Assembly (NCBI GenBank): GCA_911728435.2
Contig: OU452204.1
Location: 19,592,001-19,656,000, forward strand
Length of the DNA: 64,000 nucleotides
Direction: 5' to 3'
Origin: Apoderus coryli
Lineage: Eukaryota; Arthropoda; Insecta; Coleoptera; Attelabidae
Under the pieces are notes generated by a model, which saw only the letters and a program-made list of their open reading frames with translations, was not told the origin of the DNA and made no database searches. Positions 1 through 11,843 of the stretch are shown in pieces (position 1 is the first letter of the stretch; every line of letters starts with the position of its first letter). A program made the position numbers and the translations under genes.

Positions 1-1920
1 TATTGAGAATACCAGTGGCGTGTTTTATTTGACGATAAATTTAAAATATATTTTTTTCTCATCTTAACAATGTCATACGAAAATTGATCCTTGATAAGGC
101 TTAATTAGTTTTGTATTATTTTATGTGATTTCTTTCATTTTATGTTCAAGATAGTTCCTATAAAAACGAATAAATAATTCATAACGGTACTCAGCAGCAT
201 ATAATACCTAATCATCATCTAGTCCAGTGCTTTGACAGTTATTTCAAGTCTATGTAGAAATTCACCGGAATAGAGGCTGATATTGGAGGGTTTCGCTGGT
301 TTGCCGAGCTCTTGCGCAGGATTAGGCGCGTCCTTTACTTATTCAAGCAAATAGTAATGTTGTCCAAATTACAGGTTCGGGGCAAATTCAAATAATTCGT
401 CATCACCAACATCTAAGCAAGGCAGAAATAACTGGAATTTGACTTGCGCTTGGTACAGTCCCGCATAGCGTTTTACGGGATTGCATACGCTTAAGATCGT
501 ATCAGTCGTTCAAGGAATAAAACGACTAGAGGTTTATGAATTCTAACTTAAGTTTGAGCCAAATCAAGATTAACGAGACCGCTCTGAGCATTATATTGCT
601 CCGGATTTCGGCGCCGTTTTTGCTGCTGCAGTATACCCTTTACAGTGTCAGAGAGGGAAGGTAAACACTGTGTGCTTATATATATTTTTGGTTTGGCCAA
701 ATAGAGAGCACTGCTGTTTGTCCAGGAGATTTCAAAGCAAGATTTTCATTGTATATTTACTCCATGCAACGCTGGTCCCCGGATAAGGAGGAGTTTTCTG
801 TAGGTCTGAATCACTGGACCACAAAGAACAAAGAGTCTCGTAGGTGCATTCTACGAAGGTCTGTTCCTCGTTCTCCTTAACAATAATATTCGTTGCGAAC
901 ATAGTCGAGGATTCAAAGACGAAGGGTTTTTTGTTCTTCTTGTCAAGAAGAACGATGATATTTGGTGTTAGAGAATTAGAACGGTTTTGGCAATCAAACA
1001 TTTACTTAAACAGATCCTGGGGTTAAAACTATTAAAGCTTCATCGCTATTGCGATTTTGTCTTCGACTTCCACATTTGAAACTCAATATTGTGTCATCAG
1101 CATAATAAATCTAAAAACCAGACACAACTCACTCCTAATGGAAGTCCATTACACGGCTGTCGCTCATCAGACATGAATTATCACCAACATTGCTCATGCT
1201 CCTTTCCAATTTTTTGTTGGGAATGAAACGAACCGCCCCTGAACGGTATTGGTTAAGTGACTTGTCTTCAAAGCAAACAGTGGACGACTATACTACGTAA
1301 CGCAAGAGGCAATATCGCCTATTTGGATGCGGTAAATTTGCGATAAATCTTGATGATTCTACCGATAAAGATGCCTCTTCAAAAGACGTGTATATCTATC
1401 CTATACATTGAGATATTGAAGTTAGTTGGGTAGTTATAAAAATGATGCTGGTACATTTCGTTTATTAAGACATGATATGTGATAGATTTAATTCACTTTA
1501 ATTGTATATATGGCTTCTTTGAACAGAAATTAAATTGCTTACTTTCTTAGTGATGTATAGGTATCGAACATAAAATAAAAATACTTTTGAGGTAAAACTT
1601 GTTAGTTTAAATGCATTCATATATATCATCATCTCTCTACACATATGTCTGTCTCTTCAACGCAACGCTTCATCCGAGTTTTCCTTTGGAACAATGCTGT
1701 AAGGCTTGTTCTGTAAGCTTCTTCATCTTATTGCTTTCGAAGCTTCAGCGACCTGAACTTTATTAAAACAATTGGTAGACTGCATCTGAACTGAAACGAC
1801 TTTTCTTGGCGTGAAGTCTTTGCAATGCTTAAGTAGGCTTAAGGGCCTGCGAGACAGACAGCAATGGTCGAACGATCCTGACATAAATAATAAAAATATT
1901 TTTTTAATTAATCCTGCATA
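1..1920. other. No recognisable gene
   Basis: AT-rich sequence. The only open frames are under 90 codons, overlap on opposite strands near 732-1026 and show no domain I know, so chance is the simplest explanation. I see no transposon ends or tandem repeats. Confidence 0.5.
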
Positions 1921-2452
1921 AGATTCCGGACAATATTTAAGATATCGGACCAGGCCGATGTGGCACTAGTATCGATCGCATGACTTGATGCTGCGAACCG
2001 TTACTATTTAAGGTTGATATTGAGTCTATTTGGCAAAGTCCTAGCCTAACGATAGTACTCTAGACGAGCTACTAGAACCCTCTCTATTGGTGTTGGCCTC
2101 GTACGGTCAAATGGTTACGTATGTGGGACCCCTGGGCGGCAGTGGGACTTCCGGAACTGCTTTCGTGTGCATAGATCAGCGTAATCCGCCGTTCGTGTAG
2201 CTGAGCAGTCGCTTGAGGTGCCAGGGACATGGTGATTAACGACCCTAGCATCCAAGACTTAGACCGGTGTCATCACAGAGGGCATATTCTCTGTTGATTC
2301 AGAGTTGTGGACCCCGAAGTTGATTTCCGCCGACTGTCGACTTTTACTAATGAGATGGTAAACGCTATAACGGATGCTATGTCTGCGTTGTGTTAACAAG
2401 ATACTTGAGACTAGGATGCAGAGGACGTGAGGTCCACAATCATCATCAGTAG
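1921..2452. other. GC-richer block ending in a short ATC run
   Basis: This block is visibly richer in G and C than its surroundings and ends in a short ATC-type run near 2440-2452. A similar GC-richer stretch with an ATC tail follows the reverse-transcriptase fragment at 27.5 kb. A non-LTR retrotransposon 3' UTR would fit, but no coding sequence supports it here. Confidence 0.25.
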
Positions 2453-4540
2453 CTTACAAATCTTTCATCTTAGATAATATACAATACAGTGTACAAAAGA
2501 TACAAACCAAAGAAACTAAACTCAACTCATTTTTTTTCCTTGAACCAATTTCTAAGATTACGCAAAAAATGATAGTTGCTGGGGCCAAATCTAGCCCAGA
2601 ATCCAGAAGGATTGACAAATTGAGAGCTCTTTTTTGGTTCGGTGGGTGATGGTGCAGTTGGTAGGGTTACGAACAAGGCTCTAGCATGCTAACGTGGTAT
2701 TATGACATCTTTGAAAGTTGCATCCGTTCAGGTGCATTTCGACGTATCATATTGTAGGCAAACGCTAAAATGTTCAAACTGGTTTTCGATAAAATTTCGA
2801 TGTTGTTGTTTTTGTCTTCTGTAGGGACTCGCACATGGTCCAATCCATTGTTTTGACTGTTGTAAATTCTCGGTTGAAGCAGTGTTAGCAAATGGGCCCA
2901 CTCCTGGCAAAAAGCTCCTCCTAAATGAAATGATAATCTTCTCTTGTAGTCAAAACGTTCTTAGACAACAGCCTAAAGTTTTTGCTTCACTACTCTTTCC
3001 TACTTACTGAAGATATTAACCAGAAAAACTAAGTTTAGTTTTAGTTAAGCTTGCAGTTTTTTTGTGACAAATACAGAAACTGAAAAAAATTGCTCCATCC
3101 AATACTTAGTCGTCATTAGTTAAATCTAACTCGAAAATTTGAAATAACAGACTTTTTTAGAAAATTCAGGCATGTTCCAACTGATTGATTTTCCATATTA
3201 GGAATGTTAAGAGCTTATTAATGTGAAAGCTCTATTCCATTAGACAACTTCTCAACAACACAATAATTTCAATATTTAGCAACCTTTTCTAGCTCTATAG
3301 GATTATATTTTTCCTGATTACGTTAAAAATGGTTCAGTTCCCAGTAGTGAACTGAGAGACATACATTTCTGTTAAAAAATCCTCGTGTTTAAGCAGATTG
3401 TTTTATACTGAACCAGCAAAAAATCAGACCGAAAAATGTTCGATTCATCCCCGTATAAAAAACTTTTAAATATTATGTTAGATTGCTCCTTTTTTGGGCA
3501 ACAGGATTAGTTCCAATCCTGTATTAAACTTCTCCACAATTTACTCACATCTGGATAGTCCATATCAGGAATAATTTCCAAACACCACAAATGACATGTT
3601 TGTTCCGAAATGGCCGTATATACAGCAGGCACAAATAATATGCAATGAAGGGTGAGTGTGAGAGAGATAGAGACACAAATACAACGGAAACATACATCTG
3701 ACACCGGAATTGTCGACATTGTCCTGCTATCGATATCGTTCCTGCGAACGGCGCGTAATAATCATATTATTTCGGAAGACTATGTATAAACGTATCTGAA
3801 TGCGTTTCACAATAATGACAATGTGGATAGCAGCGGGGTATATGGTCCGGAGGAGCGACCCATAATTAAAGGGAGACAAAGGGGGAATGTAAAGCAGTGC
3901 CGGAATCATTAAGGGGTGGAAACTGTTTTATTTAGTTGGTTTCTACAAATTGTAGGCCAAGGAACATCTTACAAAGAATTCGGCAGCAATCTTGATGATG
4001 GCGCAGTCATATTTCCAGCATTTACGTGGATAGAGTGAAATTTTGCTAGTATGATATCCTTCATTAGATTTGATACTACCTTTGCGTTTGATTGCTTTGG
4101 TTTGATAGCTTAGTGAAGCCTATAAAACATATCAATATTGAGGAGGTTGTTTTAGCTCTCTTGCATATTCAACTAAAGCATTAAGTAGATTTTTCAGGTA
4201 TTTCAAAATGATTATTTCGTATGAGATTTATTGTTACGCCGCCAGTGACTTTGAGCGACGAAACTGACTCTCATTTAGGCTCTTCGGTCGGTTTGAGGCA
4301 ACATATACACAACACATTAATCATATAGTATTGACGTTAATTAGTTATGGCGACATAGCATGTATGTATTTATATAATTATTATATTGTGTATATATTCG
4401 GCTCTTCATGCTTACTAGATGAATGTAATAATTATTAATTAAAACAATACACCGTAGTGGTATAGTCTCTATGCCAGAATGATTAAACATTTATTTTTCT
4501 GAACCTAATTTTAGCCAATGCCGAATCGGTATGGTACAGA
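2453..4540. other. No recognisable gene
   Basis: AT-rich. The frames on the minus strand near 2700-2910 and 3507-3909 have no recognisable domain. A TATCGATA octamer at 3728-3735 matches the insect DRE promoter element, but one short motif is not evidence of a promoter. Confidence 0.45.
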
Positions 4541-5055
4541 CACAAAGTTTTTGCTTGTGCTCGGTATTGGACTATAGAACGCTATCATTCAAGCCCTAAG
4601 AATCTATCCTTAATGACACTGCCTGCGCATGTCGTTTGGCATGCAAATAGCCCTTCATAATATCATTGTCCTGTCTAAAATTCACAGGCCTTCAGGCAAC
4701 GAAAAAATTTAAATTTTTTGATGCTTTTGCTCGGTATTGGACTATAGAACGCTATCATTCGAGCCCTAAGAAACTATTCTTAATGACACTGCCTGCGCAT
4801 GTCGTTTAGCATGCAAATAGCCCTTCATAATATCATTGTCCTGTCTAAAATTCACAGCCCTTCAGGCAACGTAAAAATTTCAATTTTTTGATGCTTTTTC
4901 TCGGTATTGGACTATAGAACGCTATCATTCAAGCCCTAAGAAACTATCCTTAATGACACTGCCTGCGCATGTCGTTTGGCATGCAAATAGCCCTTCATAA
5001 TATCATTGTCCTGTCTAAAATTCACAGCCCTTCAGGCAACGAAAAAATTTCAATT
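4541..5055. repeat. 170-bp tandem repeat array, about three units
   Basis: The landmark TCGGTATTGGACTATAGAAC begins at 4561, 4731 and 4901, giving an exact 170-bp period. Units differ at only a few positions and the last ends at about 5055 in CAATT. The unit length is in the range of insect satellite monomers, so this could be a dispersed satellite fragment or the tandem part of a mobile element. The short frame that reads through the third unit is a by-product of the repeat. Confidence 0.9.
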
Positions 5056-5410
5056 CGTCGGCACCAGCGAACTACCGTAGGCAGCTCCTTGGAAAAATCC
5101 ACGGTCACACGAGTTCTTTTCAGAACTAAAGGTCCGCGACCAGGGAAAAGGTTGAAAGAGCGGGGAGCTGGGTGGATCGTCCCAGCTGTTGACCCTTAGC
5201 CGTGCTAGGTAGTTCCTGTTGTACTGGAACCACTTGTTCCGTGAGGTACTCGGTGTTCAAATCTGCAGAGCTCACGACTAATTGCCTAGCTTCGTTGCCC
5301 GCCCCTTACCAGCTTGGAGGTGGGTACTAAAGATTTCCGTGTTACCGGGAACCTTGAGCTCGATTTTTGTGAGCTTAACGGCAAAGGGATATACCCGTAA
5401 GAATAGGAAA
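5056..5410. other. GC-richer unassigned block following the tandem array
   Basis: Base composition changes sharply at the end of the tandem array. About 350 bp of mixed, non-repetitive, GC-richer sequence follows without a convincing frame on either strand. It could be a transposon 5' UTR or the non-repeated part of the element that carries the array. I do not recognise it. Confidence 0.35.
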
Positions 5411-5489
5411 ATGTTATATTAAAGAGAGGTATCCTTTTATCTCTTTTTGCTCACAAATCACAATCGTAAATCGCTCAAAGGGGCGAAAG

Positions 5490-6030
5490 ATTTACTCGTA
5501 TTGAAGTGAAACCAGGATCAAGGACCAGTGTTTATCGATGGTATGGTGAATTCAGTCGTGGTCGTAGTTAACTCCAAGACAAATTTCGTGAAGGTCGTCC
5601 AAAATCAGTTGTTGTTCCGAAAACCATTGATGCTGTGCCCGAACTGATATTGCAAGATCGTCATGTGACCTATCAAGAGATTGAGACGACCTTAGGCATT
5701 TGTGTGACCAATATTGCATAAACATTTGACTGTCATAAAAAAATTGTTCGGGTTGGATCCCACACAATTTGTCAATCGCTCAAAAAAAGGCTCGTGTCGA
5801 TTGGTCGAAACAAATGCTCAAAATATACGATCGCGGTGCTTCGAAACACGTCTATGACATCGTGACAGGTGATGAATCGTGGATTTACGCGTATGAGCCC
5901 GAAAGTAAACAGCAGTCGACTGTATGGATGTTTCAAGATGAGCCAAATCAAACAAAAGTTGTTCGCGCACGTAGCACTTCCAAGCAAATGGTCGCCTGTT
6001 TTTTCGGGAAAACTGGACATTTAAGTAAAT
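5490..6030 (+). pseudogene. Decayed mariner-family transposase, 3' half lost
   Basis: Conceptual translation gives an N-terminal DNA-binding part with VYRWYGEFSRGR followed by a stop, then REGRPKSVV, then the frame from 5769 with AQKKARVDW and the first catalytic aspartate in VTGDESWIYAYEPE, ending in FFGKTGH. That order is typical of mariner cut-and-paste transposases. The second and third catalytic aspartates are absent because homology stops near 6025. There are in-frame stops at about 5570 and 5718 and a frame change near 5725. No terminal inverted repeats were found. This is an old inactive copy, only distantly similar to the complete mariner at 42.2 kb. Confidence 0.85.
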
Positions 6031-6296
6031 ATTTTAATATAACAGCAAAAAGGCAATATGAACGAGTCCATAAAATTTGGATCCTTGGGGCCCATCTAAG
6101 ACAGTCTAACACTGCGAGTGAAAATGAGAGAAAAGGAATACATAAGAACGCAAGAGTATATCTCTAAACTCTATCAGAAAGCAAAAAAATCGTTTGCGTC
6201 GCCCCAAAACTTTCCCGACAAGTTATAATATAATCTAAAATATATAACTTCCATAACGAAACAGAATTTTAATAATTATCATTATTTCCAATAATC
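6031..6296. other. No recognised feature
   Basis: Sequence between the mariner fragment and the SINE. A 35-codon open frame around 6125-6225 on the plus strand has no match I can name. Confidence 0.4.
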
Positions 6297-6408
6297 TAAC
6301 GTAACCAACTAACTACTTTATAAAAACTAGAAAAAAAATATTGCCAGAGCTGGCATTCGAACTCAGAACCTTCTGCATGCGAGGCGCACGCTCTATCAAT
6401 GACGCTAC
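6297..6408 (-). repeat. tRNA-derived SINE fragment, copy 1
   Basis: Read on the minus strand, the head GTAGCGTCATTGATAGAGCG leads to GAGTTCGAATGCC, resembling pol III box A and box B of a tRNA gene. The 5' and 3' ends do not pair as an acceptor stem, so this is not a functional tRNA. The tRNA-like part and the following body, including AAAGTAGTTAGTTGGTTACG, are shared with the plus-strand copy at 14.8 kb. Shared sequence beyond the tRNA-like part argues for a SINE family rather than two stray tRNA pseudogenes. Confidence 0.65.
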
Positions 6409-6844
6409 AAAACCCTCTTTGAAATTACTTTATTATAATTCTAATAAGATAGATTCCAACTGGTGACATTAATATTAAAAGTGACCTATCGCTGTGAAGC
6501 AGATAAAAAATGCCTTAAAATGATGTATCACCCTACTGCTATTTAATTAAATGCTAAGGGAAAAAATCCCATATGATGCGCTCAAGGCAGAAGGTCAATT
6601 AAGGGTTTTATAGAACTTTTATCTGTATAAGATGAGCTAGAAGATAATTTGCGTCCATCCGTGATATCCAAGCTCCACTAGATCTTATAAGACGCACAGT
6701 GGGATTTACACTAAAAATCTTATTCATGAAATATATTGAAGACTTTGTCGTCAAAAGGTCACACAATTACGGTAGAGAAAAAGCAAACCTGAATTAATGG
6801 TAAAAATTTTGGTCTTAAATGTCAAAACAAAAATGGTCTTTTTA
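6409..6844. other. No recognised feature
   Basis: AT-rich spacer with no domain or repeat identified. A run of about 13 adenines ends just before the RTE frame begins. Confidence 0.4.
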
Positions 6845-7545
6845 AAAAAAAAAAAACTAAAATGATGGTCATAATCAAAAACCAAAATATTAACCCTATT
6901 CTCACAGTAATTGGAAACCGAATAGAGCAGGTCCAAAAATACAAATATCTCGGCTCTGTCATAAATTCTGAAATGGACCCTGATCAGGAAATTAAGATCA
7001 AAATTGAAATGGCTCGAAAGGCATTTATGAAATATTCCACAATGCTTACAAACAGAAATCTAAATCTTGGCATCAGATTGAGATTCGTGGAGTGTTATGT
7101 GTGGTCAGTGTTAATGTACGGAGTGGAAACTTGGACGCTAAAGACTCAAATGATTAAAAAGCTCGAAGCATTTGAGATGTGGCTCTATAGGCGCATTCTG
7201 AAGATACCTTGGACTGATAGGATAACCAACGACGAAGTGTTGAGACGCATCGGCCGAAAACGAAAACTGCTCACAATCATTATAAGATAAGAAGAATATC
7301 GTACATAGGACACATATTACGCAATGACAAATATCTACTGTTACAAAATATTATGCAGGGCAGAATTGAGGGGAAGAAGGGTATCGGCAGAAAGAGAAAA
7401 TCCTGGCTCCGAAACATCAGAGAGTGGACAAATTTCAGCGTTGGAGAACTGTTCCATGTTGCAAAAGACAGAGAAGAATTTAGAAAAGTGGTCGCCAACC
7501 TTCTATGAGAAGACGGCATGAAAAGAAGAAGATGTTTTGGCAAAT
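6845..7545 (+). pseudogene. RTE-type LINE, 3' end of the reverse transcriptase ORF
   Basis: The frame 6862-7290 carries the C-terminal signature of RTE/BovB-type endonuclease-reverse transcriptases: QKYKYLGSVIN, then YGVETWTLK, then KLEAFEMWLYRRIL, then PWTDRITNDEVLRR. After a frameshift near 7290 the protein continues with YIGHILRNDKYLLL, GRKRKSWLRNIREWTNF and a stop followed by AAGAAGAAG, the AAG-rich 3' tail seen in this group. The RT catalytic core and the endonuclease are missing, so this is a 5'-truncated copy. Related 3' ends occur at 11.5, 34.1 and 54.6 kb. Confidence 0.88.
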
Positions 7546-8279
7546 GTGCCAAAAATATGTGGTAAAAATATGAATATGTATCATTAGATGAAAATCTATG
7601 GCATAGACGATTGGGCAGCATGTATTGTACACTTTAAACTCCCTCAAAAGTAATTCGTTGCAGTAAACTAGGTTAGAAACTCTACCACAAATAACCAGTA
7701 CTGTCGTCATACTTCTCAATAATTTAAAATTATATCTACACTTTGAAAAGCTATTACAACTTTATACTCAAAGTTTATAACCATCCGATATATGTATTAT
7801 TGAAGTATGTAAACGATTAAATATTTAATAGGAATGTCTATACTGCAACCAACGACAAGTCATATATGGTTTCATAATAAATTAACGAAAGCTTTTTCCT
7901 GGAAAATATATAACCAAGTGTATGTATGTGTACAAAACCAATCCGTTGTTCTTGTTAAGTCTAATTCAAACAGAAACACTGTCATTTAATGTGTAGTAGT
8001 AATTTATTTAAATAGCCTGTTATTTTTTGAATTCTGAGAAAGAATTTTAAATAAATACTACTTATATTATAATAAGTATATTATGGTAAGTAGACGATTT
8101 TTTAAAATATAATAATCAGTATCCTCAATGATGCGCTTTACTTAAAGCTGCGTGCATATCGGTATATGTACCCTATAAGTTATACACTTTTATCTATGTG
8201 AAATGAAAGTCAAACCTCCACGAAATAAGTCTTAAAGTCGCTCTATGCATCACTAACAAAACCAAACATGTTTCGAAGC
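7546..8279. other. No recognised feature
   Basis: AT-rich spacer without frames or repeats I can assign. Confidence 0.45.
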
Positions 8280-9728
8280 CTCAAACTCAGTAGAATCTCT
8301 ACTGCATTACGTGTCAAATCACCATAAATCAACACGGTTTTATGCCGAATAGGTCCACTCTCACTAATCTTTCTTGTTTCACAGAGAGGGCCACGCGTAT
8401 TGTCGATGGGGGGGACAGCTGGATGTTATTTATACCGACTTTGCCAAAGCTTTCGACAGGTTGGATCATGGGGTGCTAATTGGGAAGCTGGACAGCTATG
8501 GGTTTGTCAAGAACCTGCAATCGTTGTTTATTTCATATCTTCGGAACAGACTACAGTATGTAGTTTATAATGGCTACAATTCCAAAAAATATAAAGCATC
8601 CTCTGGTGTGCCTCAGGGTTCAAACTTGGGTCCCCTGCTTTTCTTGATCTTCATTAACGATCTTAACGAGTGTCTGCAAGTTAACAGGTTGTTTTTCGCT
8701 GACGATGTCAAGCTGTTCGCCACTATCGTGTCGTACGAGGACTGCATAGGTCTTCAGAGAGAGCTTGAGGCGATATATCTAAAGCTATATCTAAATGCTA
8801 ACAAGTGTAAATGTCTTATTCGAGAAGGAAAACTGCTTTTAATTTTCAGTATCGACTTGGACAGACTGTCCTCGCGAGATGTGCAACTTCTACCGATTTG
8901 GGTGTTACGTTGGACTCGAGATTGTCTTTCGTTCCTCATATTAATTTAAAGGCGAATGAAGCGATTAGGGCTTATGGTTTCATTGTTAGAAATTGCACAG
9001 GCTTTAAAAATATTAACGCATTGAAAACATTGTATTTCTCTTACGTTCGTTCGAAACTAGAGTATTGTTCAATCATCTGGTATCCTATTTATGAGGTCCA
9101 TAAGTGCGCCATTGAAAAAATTCAAAGGAAATTCCTTAAATATCTCATATATAAATCTGATGGCGTTTATCCAGAAAGAGGGGTGGGTAGTTCGATGCTC
9201 TGGAATAGATTTAACGTCAGTAGCTTGGAGTTCCGTAGAATCCTTGCTTCTTTGAAATTTTTGTACGGTCTTTTAAATAGTAAAATCGATTGCTCTGAGT
9301 TGCTGGCTGAGATTGATATAAATGTTCCACGCCTCGGGAGTCGTAACGGATTAATGTTTTTTACTGCAAACGTCCTGTTACTAATCTATACACGAAATCG
9401 CCAGTTTTTGTGATGTGCAATAATTTCAATATGATCTGTAACGATTGCGACATATTTGATTGTTCGTTGCACGACTGCTCGTAGTTTTTTTACGGTGTGA
9501 TGTAATGTTAATGTAATAGTAATATAATGTAATGAAAGTAAATGTCTACATCTGAAGTTAATTTGTTATTTTGTTCAATATTATTTCGTTTAGTTTCTTG
9601 ATTGTGATTGATTTTAGTTTGTTTGATTTGCTGTAATTTCATTTATTATCTTTATTATTGTTTATTATTTATAATGTTATTTATTTATTTATTTGTTAAA
9701 TGTATTTTGTTCAGGAAAGAATAAATAG
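8280..9728 (+). pseudogene. CR1/Jockey-group LINE, RT palm to 3' tail, frameshifted
   Basis: This is the C-terminal half of a non-LTR retrotransposon ORF2. Before the main frame, a shifted frame reads INQHGFMPNRST (RT motif 2). The 8374-8949 frame then has motif A VIYTDFAKAFDRLDH, motif B SGVPQGSNLGPLLFL and catalytic motif C FFADDVKLF. A frameshift near 8811-8830 moves reading to 8811-9413, which holds the thumb and C-terminal part (LEYCSIIWYPIYE, IEKIQRKFLKYL, DGVYPERG). A TTATT-rich 3' region ends in an AATAAATAG-type tail near 9720. The element is 5'-truncated, with no endonuclease. The 37.4-kb fragment is the same family by its nearly identical motif A. Confidence 0.88.
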
Positions 9729-10394
9729 TACTCTTAGAGATATAGTCATGAGCGTCTCAAACTAGAGGAATATTACACTTTTTGAGTTCATATTAGAAAA
9801 AAATTTAATTTGCGTAAAAAATGTCGTATTCTTTTATTTTGATAAACTGCTTAGTTTTTGAGTAAATTGAGTTTAAAAATTTACTTAATAATCCACAAAA
9901 AAAGTTACATAATTTGGAAATTTACGTTTTTCATTTTCATAAAAACGCATTATTTAGAAAAAAAAAAAACAGTTTTTAAGTAAACTGTTTTAATTTTTCG
10001 CTCATATTGTCATCTAACTCAAATTCCCATGCAGAAAAGGAGAAGCAGAAAAAACGTAAACAAATTAATGAATGAATAAACAGACAATAATAAAAAAAAT
10101 TAAAACTAAATTAACTAGAATAACACTACTCGGAGAACTGTTCAAAAGTATAACAACTTCTTTCAATGCAAAGCTGACGACATCTTCGTCGAATAGACCG
10201 CCGTACATTGCGCAGCATAAAAGTTGTGGTGCTTTGGGCAGCATTCTGAATTCGCTGTGTTCGTTAATATTCACAAAAAAAAAAACATCATCAGGAGCTA
10301 ATTTTGAACGCCCTGTACCCCGGTTACAATGCGTATGTTTATAGGAAATTTTTCTCTTAAAATTCGCTGTTGGAATTTTTTGCTCCAAGATATA
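9729..10394. other. No recognised gene
   Basis: Very AT-rich. Overlapping frames of 90 and 111 codons on opposite strands (10065-10400) show no domain I recognise and are not called as genes. The phrase GAACGCCCTGTACC near 10307 resembles the CCCTGTA-type ends of many insect DNA repeats. Confidence 0.4.
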
Positions 10395-10562
10395 TTTCAT
10401 ATTGGGTATTATTGCAATGGTAGAAAGTGTCGTCAGTTCTTTACCAACGGTTACAGCGAACGAAATCCGTGTTGAAACAGCAAAAGTTCTTCATAAAGCC
10501 AAAATACCACAAAATAATTCTTCAAAGACAGAATTTCAAGCGAAAAATCTTCTAGCCGTTTA
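10395..10562 (+). pseudogene. Penelope-like element, N-terminal coding fragment
   Basis: The frame from 10402 reads VVSSLPTVTANEIRVETAKV followed by LHKAKIPQNNSSKTEFQ. This has the layout of the region preceding the reverse-transcriptase core in Penelope-like elements, where a conserved helix leads into a segment of the type AKxPxxNxSxxExxAxxxL. The downstream RT and GIY-YIG endonuclease are absent, and the frame loses similarity by about 10560. The attribution rests on remembered family sequence rather than a search. Confidence 0.45.
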
Positions 10563-11510
10563 CGAACTACAGACAATCTTAGTCTTAGGACTTCTGATAT
10601 AGTAGATCGATGAAATTCGAATCGTTTTCCAGTGATCATAAATGCTAAGCTAATAAGAATAGAATGTGCTCGCTGGAAAAGGTGAGAATTTCATCGAAAC
10701 CTTTACTTTTTGTGAAAAGAAATTTGGAATTGTGATAACGTGTCGGGAATAGCATGTAAAAGTTTCTTTACCAATCACACATAAATATACACGAACTACA
10801 TCACTGACAATTTAAATGTTAACATGAAAACACTTTTCTGCAATTTGATCGGCAATTAAAAAGAAATTTCCGGTACACCTTCTATAGCAAGTAATACAAA
10901 TTCACATTTAACTACTCAACTGACGTTATTTTGACAACACTCATTCCACATTTCCATATGAAACCTTAATTAAAGTTTAGACTGAACACCGGGTTGGCGT
11001 TCGTTGCATTCGCAACAAACAAAACGATAATTATATATTTTTTTAATTAGTCCAAGTCATTATTATTAGCACGAATATAGACTAGTTTAAAGCATGTGTT
11101 ATTATTGTTTAAAATGTTTTACCCCTAGTAAAAGATGTAATCTGTTGGTGGTGGTACGCATTGGTACTGGGAAAGTTTTTGGTTTTACCTACCATATAAA
11201 ATGTGGAATTGATTAATCGATGTTCTTCGCATGTTGCTGTTTGCATTTTGATCCTCATAATACGCGTCGGTCTCTATGCCCGAACAGATAATTAAAACAT
11301 TTTTTAAATATTAAGGTAACATTTTTGTTACCAGCTATATTTCCAAATAAAATTTTTTTTTTATTGTAGACAGCAGCAGCATTTTTTTACCGACGCACGC
11401 CTATGCTACATAATTTTTTTCTCGTGTATTTTTAACACCAATTCAGCTACTTAAAAGTGGATTCAACAAACGTTCATTAAATTTTTTTTGAACGAACCAA
11501 CTACTTTTTT
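10563..11510. other. No recognised feature
   Basis: AT-rich spacer. I saw no domain, tandem repeat or element terminus. Confidence 0.45.
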
Positions 11511-11765
11511 TTTTCTTCTTCTTATGGTGCCTTATCCTTAAGGACGTTGGCTATTACATTTGCCCACCTGATCTTATTTGTAGCTGTCCTGAACAGTTCT
11601 ATGGAGGTCATATTTGTCCATTGTCGTAGGTTTTTAAGCCATGAGTTGCGTCTTCTTCCTGGTCCCCTTTTGCTATTGATTTTGCCTTCAATTATAAGTT
11701 GGAGCAGTTCGTATTTTTCATTTCTCACAGTTCGTTTTTGTTTAAGAATCAAGTAAGATGGCAAA
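11511..11765 (-). pseudogene. RTE-type LINE 3' end fragment
   Basis: The minus-strand frame from 11764 reads NEKYELLQLIIEGKI, then RGPGRRRNSWLKNLRQW, then ELFRTATNK and VIANVLKD with a stop, followed by AAGAAGAAG and a poly-A run. This is the same C-terminal segment found in the RTE copies at 7.4, 34.1 and 54.7 kb. Only about 80 codons are left. Confidence 0.85.
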
Positions 11766-11843
11766 TGTGTGTGTTTAAGTTCACAGGGCCAGCGCGCCAG
11801 TCTTCTCCATTCTCAGTATTCGCGTAATACTTAGAGAATAGCA

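Noticed and set aside
2700..2910. Overlapping minus-strand ORFs of 60-63 codons
   Set aside because: No domain, they overlap each other in different frames, and the length is expected by chance.
4969..5199. 76-codon ORF running out of the third tandem unit
   Set aside because: Most of it is tandem repeat sequence read in one frame; the other two units have the same words without forming a gene.
6341..6415. tRNA gene on the minus strand
   Set aside because: The box-like parts are present, but the ends do not form an acceptor stem, box A is degenerate, and the same head plus extra body recurs at 14.8 kb, which fits a SINE.
10065..10400. 111-codon minus-strand ORF
   Set aside because: An equally long open frame exists on the opposite strand, the hydrophobic stretch is AT-driven and no family is recognisable.
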